DNA of 34,955 bases from Cohnella sp. GbtcB17 (lineage in GTDB: Bacteria > Bacillota > Bacilli > Paenibacillales > Paenibacillaceae), in assembly GCF_019091135.1 (NCBI RefSeq), contig NZ_JAGXJW010000072.1, forward strand, positions 1 through 34,955, read 5' to 3'. Below the pieces are notes generated by a model. The model saw only the letters and a list, made by a program, of their open reading frames with translations, was not told the origin of the DNA and ran no database searches. The position numbers and the translations under genes are program-made. Shown piece after piece: positions 1-7,388 of the stretch. Position 1 is the stretch's first letter. Each line of letters begins with the position of its first letter.

Positions 1-553
1 ATCGTATTGATCGTGACCTTCAGCTCCAGAATCTCGCCTTGCACGTCCATCGTGATCTGCTTGGACAAGTCGCCGTTCGCGACGGCGGTCGTCACGACGG
101 CGATGTTGCGCACCTGATTCGTCAAATTCGAAGCCATGTAGTTAACGCTCTCGGTCAAGTCGCGCCAGGTGCCGGATACGCCCTTGACGTCGGCTTGCCC
201 GCCGAGCTTGCCTTCGGTGCCGACCTCGCGCGCCACGCGCGTGACCTCGGACGAAAACATCGACAGCTGATCGACCATCGTGTTGATCGTGTTTTTCAGC
301 TCGAGAATCTCGCCCTTCGCGTTAACCGTGATCTGCTTGGACAGATCGCCTTTGGCGACGGCGGTCGTCACGGCCGCGATGTTGCGCACCTGGTCGGTCA
401 GATTGCTCGCCATGTTGTTGACGCTCTCGGTCAAGTCCTTCCACGTGCCGGATACGCCCTTTACGTCGGCTTGCCCGCCGAGCTTGCCCTCGGTGCCGAC
501 CTCGCGCGCCACGCGCGTGACCTCGGACGAGAACATCGACAGCTGATCGACCA
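1..553 (-). repeat. In-frame 276-bp tandem repeat encoding HAMP units
   Basis: Two copies of a 276-bp (92-codon) unit lie back to back and differ at only a few positions. For example, the phrase encoding the DQLSMFSSEV motif recurs at about 265 and again 276 bp later at about 541. The repeat runs off the left edge, so further copies are likely. The period keeps the reading frame, so this is intragenic HAMP amplification and not a mobile element. Confidence 0.85.
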
Positions 554-1004
554 TCGTATTGATATTGGCAGCAGTTCGCTGAAATTCTCCCGTCAGCGGC
601 CTCCCTTCCAATTCGAGTTCGACCTTTTGCGACAGGTCCCCCTGCGCGACCGCGTTGATGACGCGAACCATCGCGCTGGTCGGCTGCGTAAGATCGTCTA
701 TCAGTCCGTTCAGCGATTCGACGGTCTGATCCCATGCTCCCCCCTTGTGCTGCAGCGCGAATCTCCGCGACAGATTGCCCTCCTTCCCGACGACGCGCGC
801 GAGCTGCTGAATCTCGTGAACCATGGACTCCTGGATATCCATAATCTCGTTGAACGTATCCGCGACCTTGCCGGCTACGCCCGTATAGTGGTAAGGCATG
901 CGATAGGCGAAGTTGCCTTTTTTCAAAGCCATCAGCGCGTTCAGCAATTCTCCGCTGTCCGCCAGGTTCTCCTCCGACAGCCGATCCATATCCTTATCCG
1001 TCAT
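1..1004 (-). CDS. Multi-HAMP signalling protein, probably a soluble hybrid histidine kinase (3' end outside window)
   Basis: The visible part is the N-terminal ~334 residues. It begins MTDKDMDRLSEENLADSGE and then consists of HAMP-type units with the recurrent phrases DLSQKVELELEGRPLTGEF, VAKGDLSKQITV and INTMVDQLSMFSSEVTRVA. There is no signal peptide or membrane segment before the first HAMP, which fits the cytosolic, Nik1-like class of HAMP-repeat kinases. In that class, repeated HAMPs relay a signal to C-terminal HisKA, HATPase and receiver domains; those domains would lie beyond the window and are inferred, not seen. The ATG at 1004 follows a GGGGGATGAGGAG-type ribosome binding site. The gene lies 34 bp downstream of another kinase gene on the same strand, so the two are probably co-transcribed. 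It could instead end in a methyl-accepting or response-regulator output. Confidence 0.85.
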   Translation of the reverse strand, partial: MTDKDMDRLSEENLADSGELLNALMALKKGNFAYRMPYHYTGVAGKVADTFNEIMDIQESMVHEIQQLARVVGKEGNLSRRFALQHKGGAWDQTVESLNGLIDDLTQPTSAMVRVINAVAQGDLSQKVELELEGRPLTGEFQRTAANINTMVDQLSMFSSEVTRVAREVGTEGKLGGQADVKGVSGTWKDLTESVNNMASNLTDQVRNIAAVTTAVAKGDLSKQITVNAKGEILELKNTINTMVDQLSMFSSEVTRVAREVGTEGKLGGQADVKGVSGTWRDLTESVNYMASNLTNQVRNIAVVTTAVANGDLSKQITMDVQGEILELKVTINT

Positions 1005-1038
1005 GTCTCCTCATCCCCCATGAAGCTTAAATATTATT

Positions 1039-2691
1039 CTAATGTGAAAGGTGGCCGATCAAGTATTCGAGTCGCTCAAGGGAAATCGGTTTTTGTATAA
1101 AGTCGCGTATATCGGCGGTTGCTTCCGCATTGCCGGCGCGGGCCAGCGCCTCTTCGTGTCTGGCGCATAAGGCGACGATGTAGGGCGGTTCTCTCGGGAC
1201 GCGTTTCGTTCTTATTTTCCGGTCCGCGGTTACCGGCGCTGCCGCCGTTGCAAGCAGCTCTTCGTCGGCGAATACGACGTCGAATCCGCCGACGAGCAGC
1301 GCCTCGCGCAGCGCATCCGTATCTGTCGCGACCGCCGCGTCGATGCCGAGCATGTCCAGCATATGGACGAGCAAAGAGCGGTAGATCGAACAAGTCTCGC
1401 CGACGAGCACGCGCAAGCCCTCGGGAATGCCACGGGCATCATCAAGCTGCCGTTCGGGCAGGACGGCCAAAGCTTCGGGCCGAATCGGCTCCGAGACGCC
1501 GCCGGGTACCCTGCCGGCCTTCACCGTGAACACGAACATCGCGCCGGGCTCCCGCGTGTCCTCGATGCGGATATCCCCGCCCATCAGCTCGACGAGCGAT
1601 TTGCTGATCGACAGTCCGAGGCCGGTGCCGTCGAACTTGCGGTTCATCGACGTATCGAGCTGGGCGAACGGATGGAACAGCTGGCCGATCTTGTCCGCGG
1701 GAATGCCGATGCCGGTATCGAGCACGGTGAATTCGACGATCAAGCTGCCGTCTTCCTCCGACAATTGCTTAACGAATATGTAGACGCCGCCTCGCTTGGT
1801 GAACTTCACGGCGTGTCCCACGATGTTGATGAGCACCTGGCGCAGCCTGTTCTTGTCCCCGGTCAACATCGTCGGCAGTTCGGGATCCAGCACGACGATC
1901 AGCTCCAGATGCCTCTCCCGCGAAGCTGCCGTGAACAGATCGATCGTCTCCAGCAGACACGTTCTGAGATCGTAGGGCTCTTCCTCCAGCTCCATTTTGC
2001 CTGACTCGATCTTCGAAAAGTCGAGAATATGATTGATTACCGATAACAGCACATTGCCGCTCGTATGTATGATCCCGACCATGCTCGCGTATTCCTCCGG
2101 CAAATCCGAGGATAGCAGTAAGTCCGACATGCCGATGATACCGTTCAGCGGCGTCCGGATCTCATGGCTCATGACCGCTAAAAATTCCGATTTGACGCGA
2201 AGCGCGATTTCGGCCGTTTCCTTGGCCTGCACGAGCGCCTGGTTCGTCCGCTCGAGCTGCCTCGTTTGCTGCTGAAGCAGCTCGCTCTGTCTTTGCAATG
2301 CTTTTGTCGTTTCGTACATGCTCACATAGCCTGCGATCTTCGATCTGAAAATATGGGGCGCCAGCGGTCTTGTCAAATAATCGATGGCTCCACCGGCGTG
2401 GCCGTCAAAATCGTATTGCTCTTCATGCGCGTCCTGCGAGACGAAAATGATCGGCACGACGCGCGATTTCTCTCGGGCTCTGATCATCGCCGCCGTCTCC
2501 AGTCCGTCCATGTCGGGCATATGTATATCCATGACGATGACGGCAAACTCTTTTTCCAGCAGACAGCGCAGCGCCTCGATTCCCGAATAGGCCCTCACGC
2601 AAACGTAAGGCTCTCCGGCTAAAATCGCTTCGATGGCCATCAGGTTTTCCGGACGATCGTCGACTAGCAAGATATGGGCGGCGTCTTCCAT
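1039..2691 (-). CDS. Hybrid sensor histidine kinase/response regulator (REC-HisKA-HATPase-REC-like)
   Basis: A soluble 550-residue kinase. An N-terminal receiver (about 1-125) has the acidic pair D11-D12 and phospho-acceptor D55 (VIVMDIHMPDMDG), but its usual KP signature reads TRP (R108 for Lys). A coiled-coil linker leads to the H-box MSHEIRTPLNG with H176. The ATPase domain has G-boxes DTGIGIP and GTGLGLS. In the N-box (LINIVGHAVKFT) position 293 is His, where Asn normally helps bind Mg-ATP. A C-terminal receiver-like domain (about 425-550) has lost the VDD acidic pair (VLVGETC) but keeps D476 and the K534-P pair. I chose the ATG at 2691 because AAGGAGGAG lies just upstream; an ATG-like extension to 2730 lacks a site. 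It is upstream of and probably co-transcribed with the HAMP gene, which may be its partner. Confidence 0.9.
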   Translation of the reverse strand: MEDAAHILLVDDRPENLMAIEAILAGEPYVCVRAYSGIEALRCLLEKEFAVIVMDIHMPDMDGLETAAMIRAREKSRVVPIIFVSQDAHEEQYDFDGHAGGAIDYLTRPLAPHIFRSKIAGYVSMYETTKALQRQSELLQQQTRQLERTNQALVQAKETAEIALRVKSEFLAVMSHEIRTPLNGIIGMSDLLLSSDLPEEYASMVGIIHTSGNVLLSVINHILDFSKIESGKMELEEEPYDLRTCLLETIDLFTAASRERHLELIVVLDPELPTMLTGDKNRLRQVLINIVGHAVKFTKRGGVYIFVKQLSEEDGSLIVEFTVLDTGIGIPADKIGQLFHPFAQLDTSMNRKFDGTGLGLSISKSLVELMGGDIRIEDTREPGAMFVFTVKAGRVPGGVSEPIRPEALAVLPERQLDDARGIPEGLRVLVGETCSIYRSLLVHMLDMLGIDAAVATDTDALREALLVGGFDVVFADEELLATAAAPVTADRKIRTKRVPREPPYIVALCARHEEALARAGNAEATADIRDFIQKPISLERLEYLIGHLSH

Positions 2692-2769
2692 TCCGCTCCT
2701 CCTTGAATTTCGATGGTTTGTCGATTCCAAAACCTTATGTCAGATTCATCGCACACCTGTCACGCTTAT

Positions 2770-2795
2770 ATACCCACGCGACTTCTGTCTGAAAC
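2770..2795 (-). promoter_or_regulatory. Candidate general-stress (SigB/SigF-class) promoter of the kinase operon
   Basis: Reading the minus strand, GTTTCA (2795-2790), 14 bp, then GGGTAT (2775-2770) closely matches the SigB consensus GTTTAA-N13-15-GGGTAT. It lies about 75 bp upstream of the ATG at 2691. Many Paenibacillaceae lack a classical SigB, so the sigma factor using it is uncertain. No better SigA promoter was obvious in this gap. Confidence 0.4.
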
Positions 2796-3080
2796 GCTCG
2801 ACGGCTGGCTTTTTATACAATGTTTTTGAGGCTGCGTATGCACGTGTGCGGGTAAATCGAGATGCTTATAGTTTACATAACTTATTTAACGTCGCCTTAT
2901 ATAATTCAAACGGACACTGGAGCCCTTATTATGGCTCAAATCGCCATTCGCAGCCCGCTCGCGGACCCGAATGCCGCTATTCGGTCATTGCCGGTCTTTT
3001 TTAGCGTCGATCCGGGTTCATAACGTCCCCTGGGTCCGATACCACCCTCCGCTCGCTTCCCCTCCGTTCGTCGACTTAAG

Positions 3081-3114
3081 GCAAACAAAAAGCAGCCCCG
3101 TTAAAGGCCGCTTT
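3081..3114 (-). terminator. Rho-independent terminator of the helicase gene
   Basis: On the minus strand AAAGCGGCC (3114-3106) pairs with GGCTGCTTT (3097-3089) through nine pairs including one G-U. The stem is followed by TTTTGTTTG. It lies 36 bp after the helicase stop codon. Confidence 0.85.
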
Positions 3115-3149
3115 CGCTTGGTTTATATTGTCCGGCGTGCCGAACGCGT

Positions 3150-5120
3150 TTATTCGAACGAGAGCGCCACGCGTTCAGGAAGCGCCGCTCGAAGCCTTGA
3201 TGCGAGCGCATCGTCGCCTTCGAGCGAAGCCTCCAGTACGACGATCTCTCCGCTGTCCTCGCGCGTGCGGATCAGGCGCCCGATGCCTTGCCTGAATCTC
3301 AGCAGCATGTACGGCAAGTCCACTTCCAGGTACGAATCGTCCGCCTCCCGGCGCTTGGCGTCGAACACCGGATCGTTCGGCGGATACGGCAGCGCCCACA
3401 TGACGACGGCCGACAGCGACGGTCCGGGAACGTCAAGTCCTTCCCAAAGCGTGACCGCGCACAAGACGCTGCTCAGATCCCGTTGAAACTCCGAAATCAG
3501 CACCGTGATCTCCCGATCCCCTTCGAACAGGAAGCGGCGATCCGGCTTGTCTCCCGTCCGCTCGTAGACCGCTTTAAACGCCGCCAACGCTTCCCTCGAC
3601 GGAAACAGCATCAACGCGCCGCCCGCCGACCTGCGGATTGCGGCCAGCGCCGCTTCCGCCTTCCATGCCGTCAAAGATTGAACGTCCTTTATAATAGAAG
3701 CGGGACGCGCCCGCGGGACCGCGACTTGCATCCGTTCCGGATAGTCGTACGGCGAAGGAACGCTGAACGACAAGTAATTCGGCACGCCCAGACTGTGCGC
3801 AAGGTAGTCGAACGTGCCGTCGGACGAGAGCGTCGCCGAAGAAAATACGATCGGCATCGGCTTCGCAAATACCCGCTCTCCGAGCACTTCGCGCACCGTT
3901 CGCGGCATAATGACGAGCGTCAGGCCCGTCAATCCGTCGACCGTCCAGCAGATCGGCGGCTTCGGCCCCGCGAAGAGACCGAGCGCGGTCCGCATCATCT
4001 CCAGATGCTCCTCGACAATCCGCAGCTGATAGCCGTCCAGGTTGAACAGCTCGCTTTCGAATACGAGATTTTCCTCGATCCGCTCCAGGACGGCGTCGAG
4101 CTCCGCGACCGATCTGAGCAGCGCCGCATCTGTCTTGATCTCCATCCGGTCGGAGCCCGCGACCTTCACGCTGCGCGCCGCCAGCGCCTCGAACAGAAGC
4201 TCGCTCCGCTCGATAGCGAGGTCAATTTGCACGGCCAACGATTCGCGAATATCGTTTTTAAGCACACGCGTGACGAGCTCCTCGAAGGCGGCATGCTTCA
4301 GCCTGTAGGTGAGCGCCTTCTGCGCGGCGGACTCGAGCAGGTGGCCTTCGTCGAAGACGACCGAGCTGTGCTCGGGCAACAGCGGCAGTTGACCCTCCCG
4401 CTTGCGGCTCTCGTACGTCCATACGTGTTCCATATAAAAATCGTGCGAGCAAATGACGATGTCCGCCGCCTTGCGGTAATGCTCTCTCGACAGCGTCATC
4501 CCGCAGCGGTGACGCTTGTCGCAGACGAAGCAGTCGCGGAAGCTGTCCCAGCCGATGCGCCCCCACTGGACGTCGTCCAGATCCGGATATTCCTTGCGGT
4601 CGCCGTACGCATGGAACGACTGCAGCGCTTCGGCCTTGCCTACAAATGGCGGCAAGCTCTCGTAGATATCCTTGTATAGCTCGGTATCCGCATAGCCGAG
4701 CCGCGCGTCGTCCAGCTTTTGCAGGCAAAGGTACCGGTCCTGCGACTTGCCCAGCCTGGCGTCTACCGTCAGATCGAGATGCTTCGCCAGCTTGGCGAGG
4801 TCGCCTTCGGGCTTGGCCAGCTGCTCGATCAGCGACTCGTCCGCGCAGGCGACAACCGCTGGTTTTCCCGTATAGCGCGCATAACAGATGGCGTACAGCA
4901 AGTAGACGAGTGTTTTGCCCGTGCCGACGCCCGCCTCGGCAAAAATCGTTTTTTTGTCCGCGTAGGCCCGCTCCACCTGGTAAGCCATAAAAATTTGTTC
5001 GTCCCGAACCTCGAATCCCGCTTCGGGCAAAATATCGTAAAATACGTCCGCGACCCATTCCCCGACTTGCTCGACGAAAGGTTTGCCGCTCACGACCTCG
5101 AATGGATAACGCTTGCTCAA
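3150..5120 (-). CDS. ypvA: ATP-dependent DNA helicase, XPD/DinG-like Fe-S family (YpvA-like)
   Basis: A 656-residue superfamily 2 helicase that probably unwinds 5'-3' on damaged or branched DNA. Walker A is AEAGVGTGKT (about 61-70). Four cysteines, C132, C197, C200 and C206, sit between motifs I and II as in the Fe-S domain of XPD and DinG. The DEAH-type box reads DEGH (257-260) and motif VI is QGIGRLIRT (about 611-619). It lacks the exonuclease domain of Bacillus DinG, and its length fits B. subtilis YpvA. The TTG at 5120 is chosen as start because GGAGG (5134-5130) lies 9 bp upstream. An in-frame GTG at 5174 would sit on top of the -10 element at 5177-5182, so it is unlikely. The gene is monocistronic, with its own promoter and terminator. 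Confidence 0.9.
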   Translation of the reverse strand: MSKRYPFEVVSGKPFVEQVGEWVADVFYDILPEAGFEVRDEQIFMAYQVERAYADKKTIFAEAGVGTGKTLVYLLYAICYARYTGKPAVVACADESLIEQLAKPEGDLAKLAKHLDLTVDARLGKSQDRYLCLQKLDDARLGYADTELYKDIYESLPPFVGKAEALQSFHAYGDRKEYPDLDDVQWGRIGWDSFRDCFVCDKRHRCGMTLSREHYRKAADIVICSHDFYMEHVWTYESRKREGQLPLLPEHSSVVFDEGHLLESAAQKALTYRLKHAAFEELVTRVLKNDIRESLAVQIDLAIERSELLFEALAARSVKVAGSDRMEIKTDAALLRSVAELDAVLERIEENLVFESELFNLDGYQLRIVEEHLEMMRTALGLFAGPKPPICWTVDGLTGLTLVIMPRTVREVLGERVFAKPMPIVFSSATLSSDGTFDYLAHSLGVPNYLSFSVPSPYDYPERMQVAVPRARPASIIKDVQSLTAWKAEAALAAIRRSAGGALMLFPSREALAAFKAVYERTGDKPDRRFLFEGDREITVLISEFQRDLSSVLCAVTLWEGLDVPGPSLSAVVMWALPYPPNDPVFDAKRREADDSYLEVDLPYMLLRFRQGIGRLIRTREDSGEIVVLEASLEGDDALASRLRAALPERVALSFE

Positions 5121-5176
5121 GCTTTGTGGCCTCCAACCTTGTCTCATATAGGGCTGACGAAAATGCCGAAGCACTC

Positions 5177-5185
5177 ATTATACCA
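5177..5185 (-). promoter_or_regulatory. Extended -10 promoter of the helicase gene
   Basis: The minus strand reads TGGTATAAT, a perfect -10 hexamer with the TGn extension. There is no convincing -35, which is usual for extended -10 promoters. Transcription would start near 5170, about 50 nt before the TTG start at 5120. Confidence 0.65.
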
Positions 5186-5304
5186 CAATCGCAGCTTCGA
5201 TTGACCGAACGCTCGCGCAGCGAAAACAACCGAAACGCGAGGCGCGCTCCGGCCGGGGAATCTGCGATATTCGTCTGCTTCGTCAGGTCGTTCATTGCGT
5301 TCAT

Positions 5305-5838
5305 TCAAATCGCGATAATGCGCTTCATGCGAGTCTTGTCGTAATCCTGCGGATTGATCCCGATCGCAACGCCGTCTGCCGGCGCAACGTTGACAAGCTC
5401 GAGCGATCCCGCATCCGTCCGCACACAAATGCCGACGATCCCTCGGTCGTCTCCGCTTTTTTCCAGAAAGTCGGCGCCGAGGATGAACCGGCCGACGTAG
5501 GGCGCGAGCTCGCTCCGGTCCGTCCGCCATTCGTAAGCCGGACGGCGCACGCCGCCGCGATCCTGCCCGCCTCCGGCAAGCGAAGGGTTCATTTGAATCC
5601 GGTCGATCGACAACCGGAGCAGCCGGCCGCTTGCGAAGCCGATCTCAAGCCTTGTATCCTCCAGCTCGAACACGACCGGCGACGACGCGCACCAACGCTC
5701 GGCCTCAATGTCCCATGCCGAATATACGTTGCAAATGCGAGCGCCCCGCAGCCTTTCCAAGTCGATCCCCGCGCCCGCAAGCAGCGACTGCGCGTCGCCG
5801 TAAGCCGGCGGATCGTAGCCCGGCCATTCGAAGGCCAT
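5305..5838 (-). CDS. Unknown 177-residue cytoplasmic protein
   Basis: I do not recognise this family. The protein begins MAFEWPGYDPPAYGDAQSLL and has no signal peptide or membrane segment. Its middle (VFELEDTRLEIGFASGRLLRLSID) looks like a small beta-rich domain. The C-terminal part (GIVGICVRTDAGSLELVNVAPADGVAIGINP) also looks beta-rich. The ATG at 5838 follows GGAGGGAGACGG. It starts 15 bp after the stop of the ZIP transporter gene, so it is probably translated from the same mRNA. A link to metal handling is only suggested by that position. Confidence 0.75.
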   Translation of the reverse strand: MAFEWPGYDPPAYGDAQSLLAGAGIDLERLRGARICNVYSAWDIEAERWCASSPVVFELEDTRLEIGFASGRLLRLSIDRIQMNPSLAGGGQDRGGVRRPAYEWRTDRSELAPYVGRFILGADFLEKSGDDRGIVGICVRTDAGSLELVNVAPADGVAIGINPQDYDKTRMKRIIAI

Positions 5839-5853
5839 CCGTCTCCCTCCATT

Positions 5854-6585
5854 CTAACCGAACCAATGCGCAATATAGATCATGACGATCAGGCCGATAA
5901 TAAACGAATAGGTTGAAGGACGCTCGTAGCCGTGCCCGTGGCTTTCCGGGATGAGCTCTTTGTAAGCGATGAACAACATGGCGCCGGCTGCGAAAGCGAG
6001 GCCGATGCCGATCAACGAATCGACGTAGCTGGCCGTGAAGTAGCCGATGACCGCCGAGACGACCTCCATCAAGCCCGTGAGCGTGACGAGTCCCAGCAGC
6101 TTGAGCTTGCCGACGTTGGATCTGAGCAAAAAAACAGCCAGCACGAGTCCCTCCGGCATATTTTGCGCGCCGATCGCGACCGCCACCATCGTGCCGAGTC
6201 CCTCGCTGGCGCTGGCGTAGCTGAAGCCCGTACTCAGCCCTTCCGGTATATTGTGGATAAAGAGCGCTACCAATACTAACAAGGCTTTGTTGTCGAACCC
6301 GCGCACGCGTGCGCCGTTCTCGACGTCCACGTGCGGAATGTTTTTTTCGATCAGGTCGAGCGAGACGATGCCGATAAGCAATCCCAGTGTCAGCAAGGCA
6401 AGTCCCGATTCATTCAGCGACTGCGGGATCAACCCGAACATGGACGCCGATACCATGATGCCGGCCGTAAAAGCGACCAGCATGTCTTTCCACTTTTCCG
6501 ACAGCTTCCTGATGAACAGGATCGGGACGGCGCCGAGCACCGTCGCCATCGCGGAAATGAAGCTGCCGAGCAGTGCCGTTTCCAA
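5854..6585 (-). CDS. ZIP-family divalent metal transporter
   Basis: A 243-residue polytopic membrane protein of the ZIP (ZupT-like) family, which moves Zn2+, Fe2+ or Mn2+ across the cytoplasmic membrane. Its diagnostic helices carry HNIPEG (111-116) and QNMPEG (141-146), the intramembrane metal-site motifs. The loop between helices 3 and 4 is short, with H85 and acidic residues. The start is a TTG at 6585 preceded by AAGGAG at 9-10 bp spacing; there is no in-frame ATG nearby. It heads a two-gene unit with the unknown protein at 5305-5838. Upstream lies an imperfect dyad GTTGACATTAAC at about 6641-6652 that does not match Zur, Fur or MntR boxes well. The metal specificity cannot be read from sequence. 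Confidence 0.88.
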   Translation of the reverse strand: METALLGSFISAMATVLGAVPILFIRKLSEKWKDMLVAFTAGIMVSASMFGLIPQSLNESGLALLTLGLLIGIVSLDLIEKNIPHVDVENGARVRGFDNKALLVLVALFIHNIPEGLSTGFSYASASEGLGTMVAVAIGAQNMPEGLVLAVFLLRSNVGKLKLLGLVTLTGLMEVVSAVIGYFTASYVDSLIGIGLAFAAGAMLFIAYKELIPESHGHGYERPSTYSFIIGLIVMIYIAHWFG

Positions 6586-6692
6586 GCGTCAGTTCTCCTT
6601 TCACAAGCGAACAGATAACCTCGCGTCTTCCTTATCGTATGCGGTTGACATTAACAATAAACGATGTGCGCCCTTCATTCAAACCTATATAT

Positions 6693-6729
6693 GCAAAAAA
6701 AGAACGGAGCGCCCGGCCCCGTCCTCCGT
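6693..6729 (-). terminator. Rho-independent terminator after the small anchored protein gene
   Basis: On the minus strand ACGGAG (6729-6724) pairs with CTCCGT (6709-6704) around a GC-rich loop. The stem is followed by TCTTTTTTTGC. It separates the ZIP unit from the gene upstream at 6743-7294. Confidence 0.75.
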
Positions 6730-6742
6730 ATTTCGCTTGCGT

Positions 6743-7294
6743 CTACGGCTGCCGCACCTCGTTCAGGCCGCTTGTGACTTTCCACACTTTGCCCTCTTTC
6801 TCCCCATGTTCGGCTGCGATCGTAAAATAGGCAGTCGTGCTGCCGTTGCTGCGAAGCCAAAATACGATCGCCTTCCCGGCCTTCTCGTTCCAGAGAATCG
6901 CCGGATAAGCGTCACCTTTTTGCAAGCCTTTTTTACGCACGTCGCTCATCATCGCATCGTTAAAAGAGAAAGCTTCCTCCATCGGCATTTGATTTGTGAT
7001 TCCAATGGCAGTGTCTCCGCTGCTGACTAATTTCCAATCTTCTTTAGCGTCGATCACCTTATTTTGCAAGAGCAAGTCTTGCGCAATTGACCAGTTGTTT
7101 TTTATTTTTAACACGACTTCCGGTGGCATACCATCGAACAAAGGAGATGCATATTGAATATGCGCAGTTCCGTTTGCGATTTGTTCGAGCGGCGTGACGA
7201 TTCGCGATGCGCTCGTTTCCCGATCGAATAGGAGAAAAAGGGCGCCGCATAGGCATCCGAAGATCGCGGAGACGATTAGCGATTTATTTTTCAT
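6743..7294 (-). CDS. Small membrane-anchored or secreted protein of unknown function
   Basis: A 183-residue protein. The N-terminus MKNKSLIVSAIFGCLCGALFLLF is a signal anchor; a Cys occurs in it, but no clean lipobox follows. The rest is soluble and probably outside the cell. It ends in a beta-rich segment (AILWNEKAGKAIVFWLRSNGSTTAYFTIAAEHGEKEG) that looks like a small sensory or binding domain. The ATG at 7294 follows AAGGAGGGAAATC, a strong site. Its GC content is lower than that of its neighbours. It is flanked by terminators on both sides, so it is probably transcribed alone, although I do not see a convincing promoter in the 48 bp upstream. I recognise no family. Confidence 0.75.
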   Translation of the reverse strand: MKNKSLIVSAIFGCLCGALFLLFDRETSASRIVTPLEQIANGTAHIQYASPLFDGMPPEVVLKIKNNWSIAQDLLLQNKVIDAKEDWKLVSSGDTAIGITNQMPMEEAFSFNDAMMSDVRKKGLQKGDAYPAILWNEKAGKAIVFWLRSNGSTTAYFTIAAEHGEKEGKVWKVTSGLNEVRQP

Positions 7295-7342
7295 GATTTC
7301 CCTCCTTTCTTTCCATTTTCCACATTTAAAAATAAATTACAA

Positions 7343-7371
7343 CAAAAAAACTGCCCCGAAAAGGGGCAGTT
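7343..7371 (-). terminator. Strong Rho-independent terminator of the CNNM gene
   Basis: A perfect 9-bp stem, AACTGCCCC against GGGGCAGTT (7349-7357 and 7363-7371), has a 5-nt loop. On the minus strand it is followed by TTTTTTTGTT. It lies 18 bp past the stop of the gene at 7389-8714. Confidence 0.95.
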
Positions 7372-7388
7372 CGTCAATGTCCGTCCAC

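Larger units (their letters stand above)
2692..3149. other. 458-bp intergenic region without a supported gene
   Basis: The gap between the helicase 3' end and the kinase start holds the ribosome binding site and candidate promoter of the kinase and the terminator of the helicase (3081-3114). An AT-rich stretch lies at about 2805-2925. Reading frames crossing it lack ribosome binding sites and recognisable protein character. A short dyad at about 2970-2987 (CCGAAT, 6 bp, ATTCGG) is followed only distantly by T residues. I see no riboswitch I can name. Confidence 0.5.

Noticed and set aside
3288..4679. Plus-strand open frame of 463 codons
   Set aside because: It is opposite the Fe-S helicase gene, has an Arg-rich product without any motif, and arises from the GC-rich codon pattern of the real gene.
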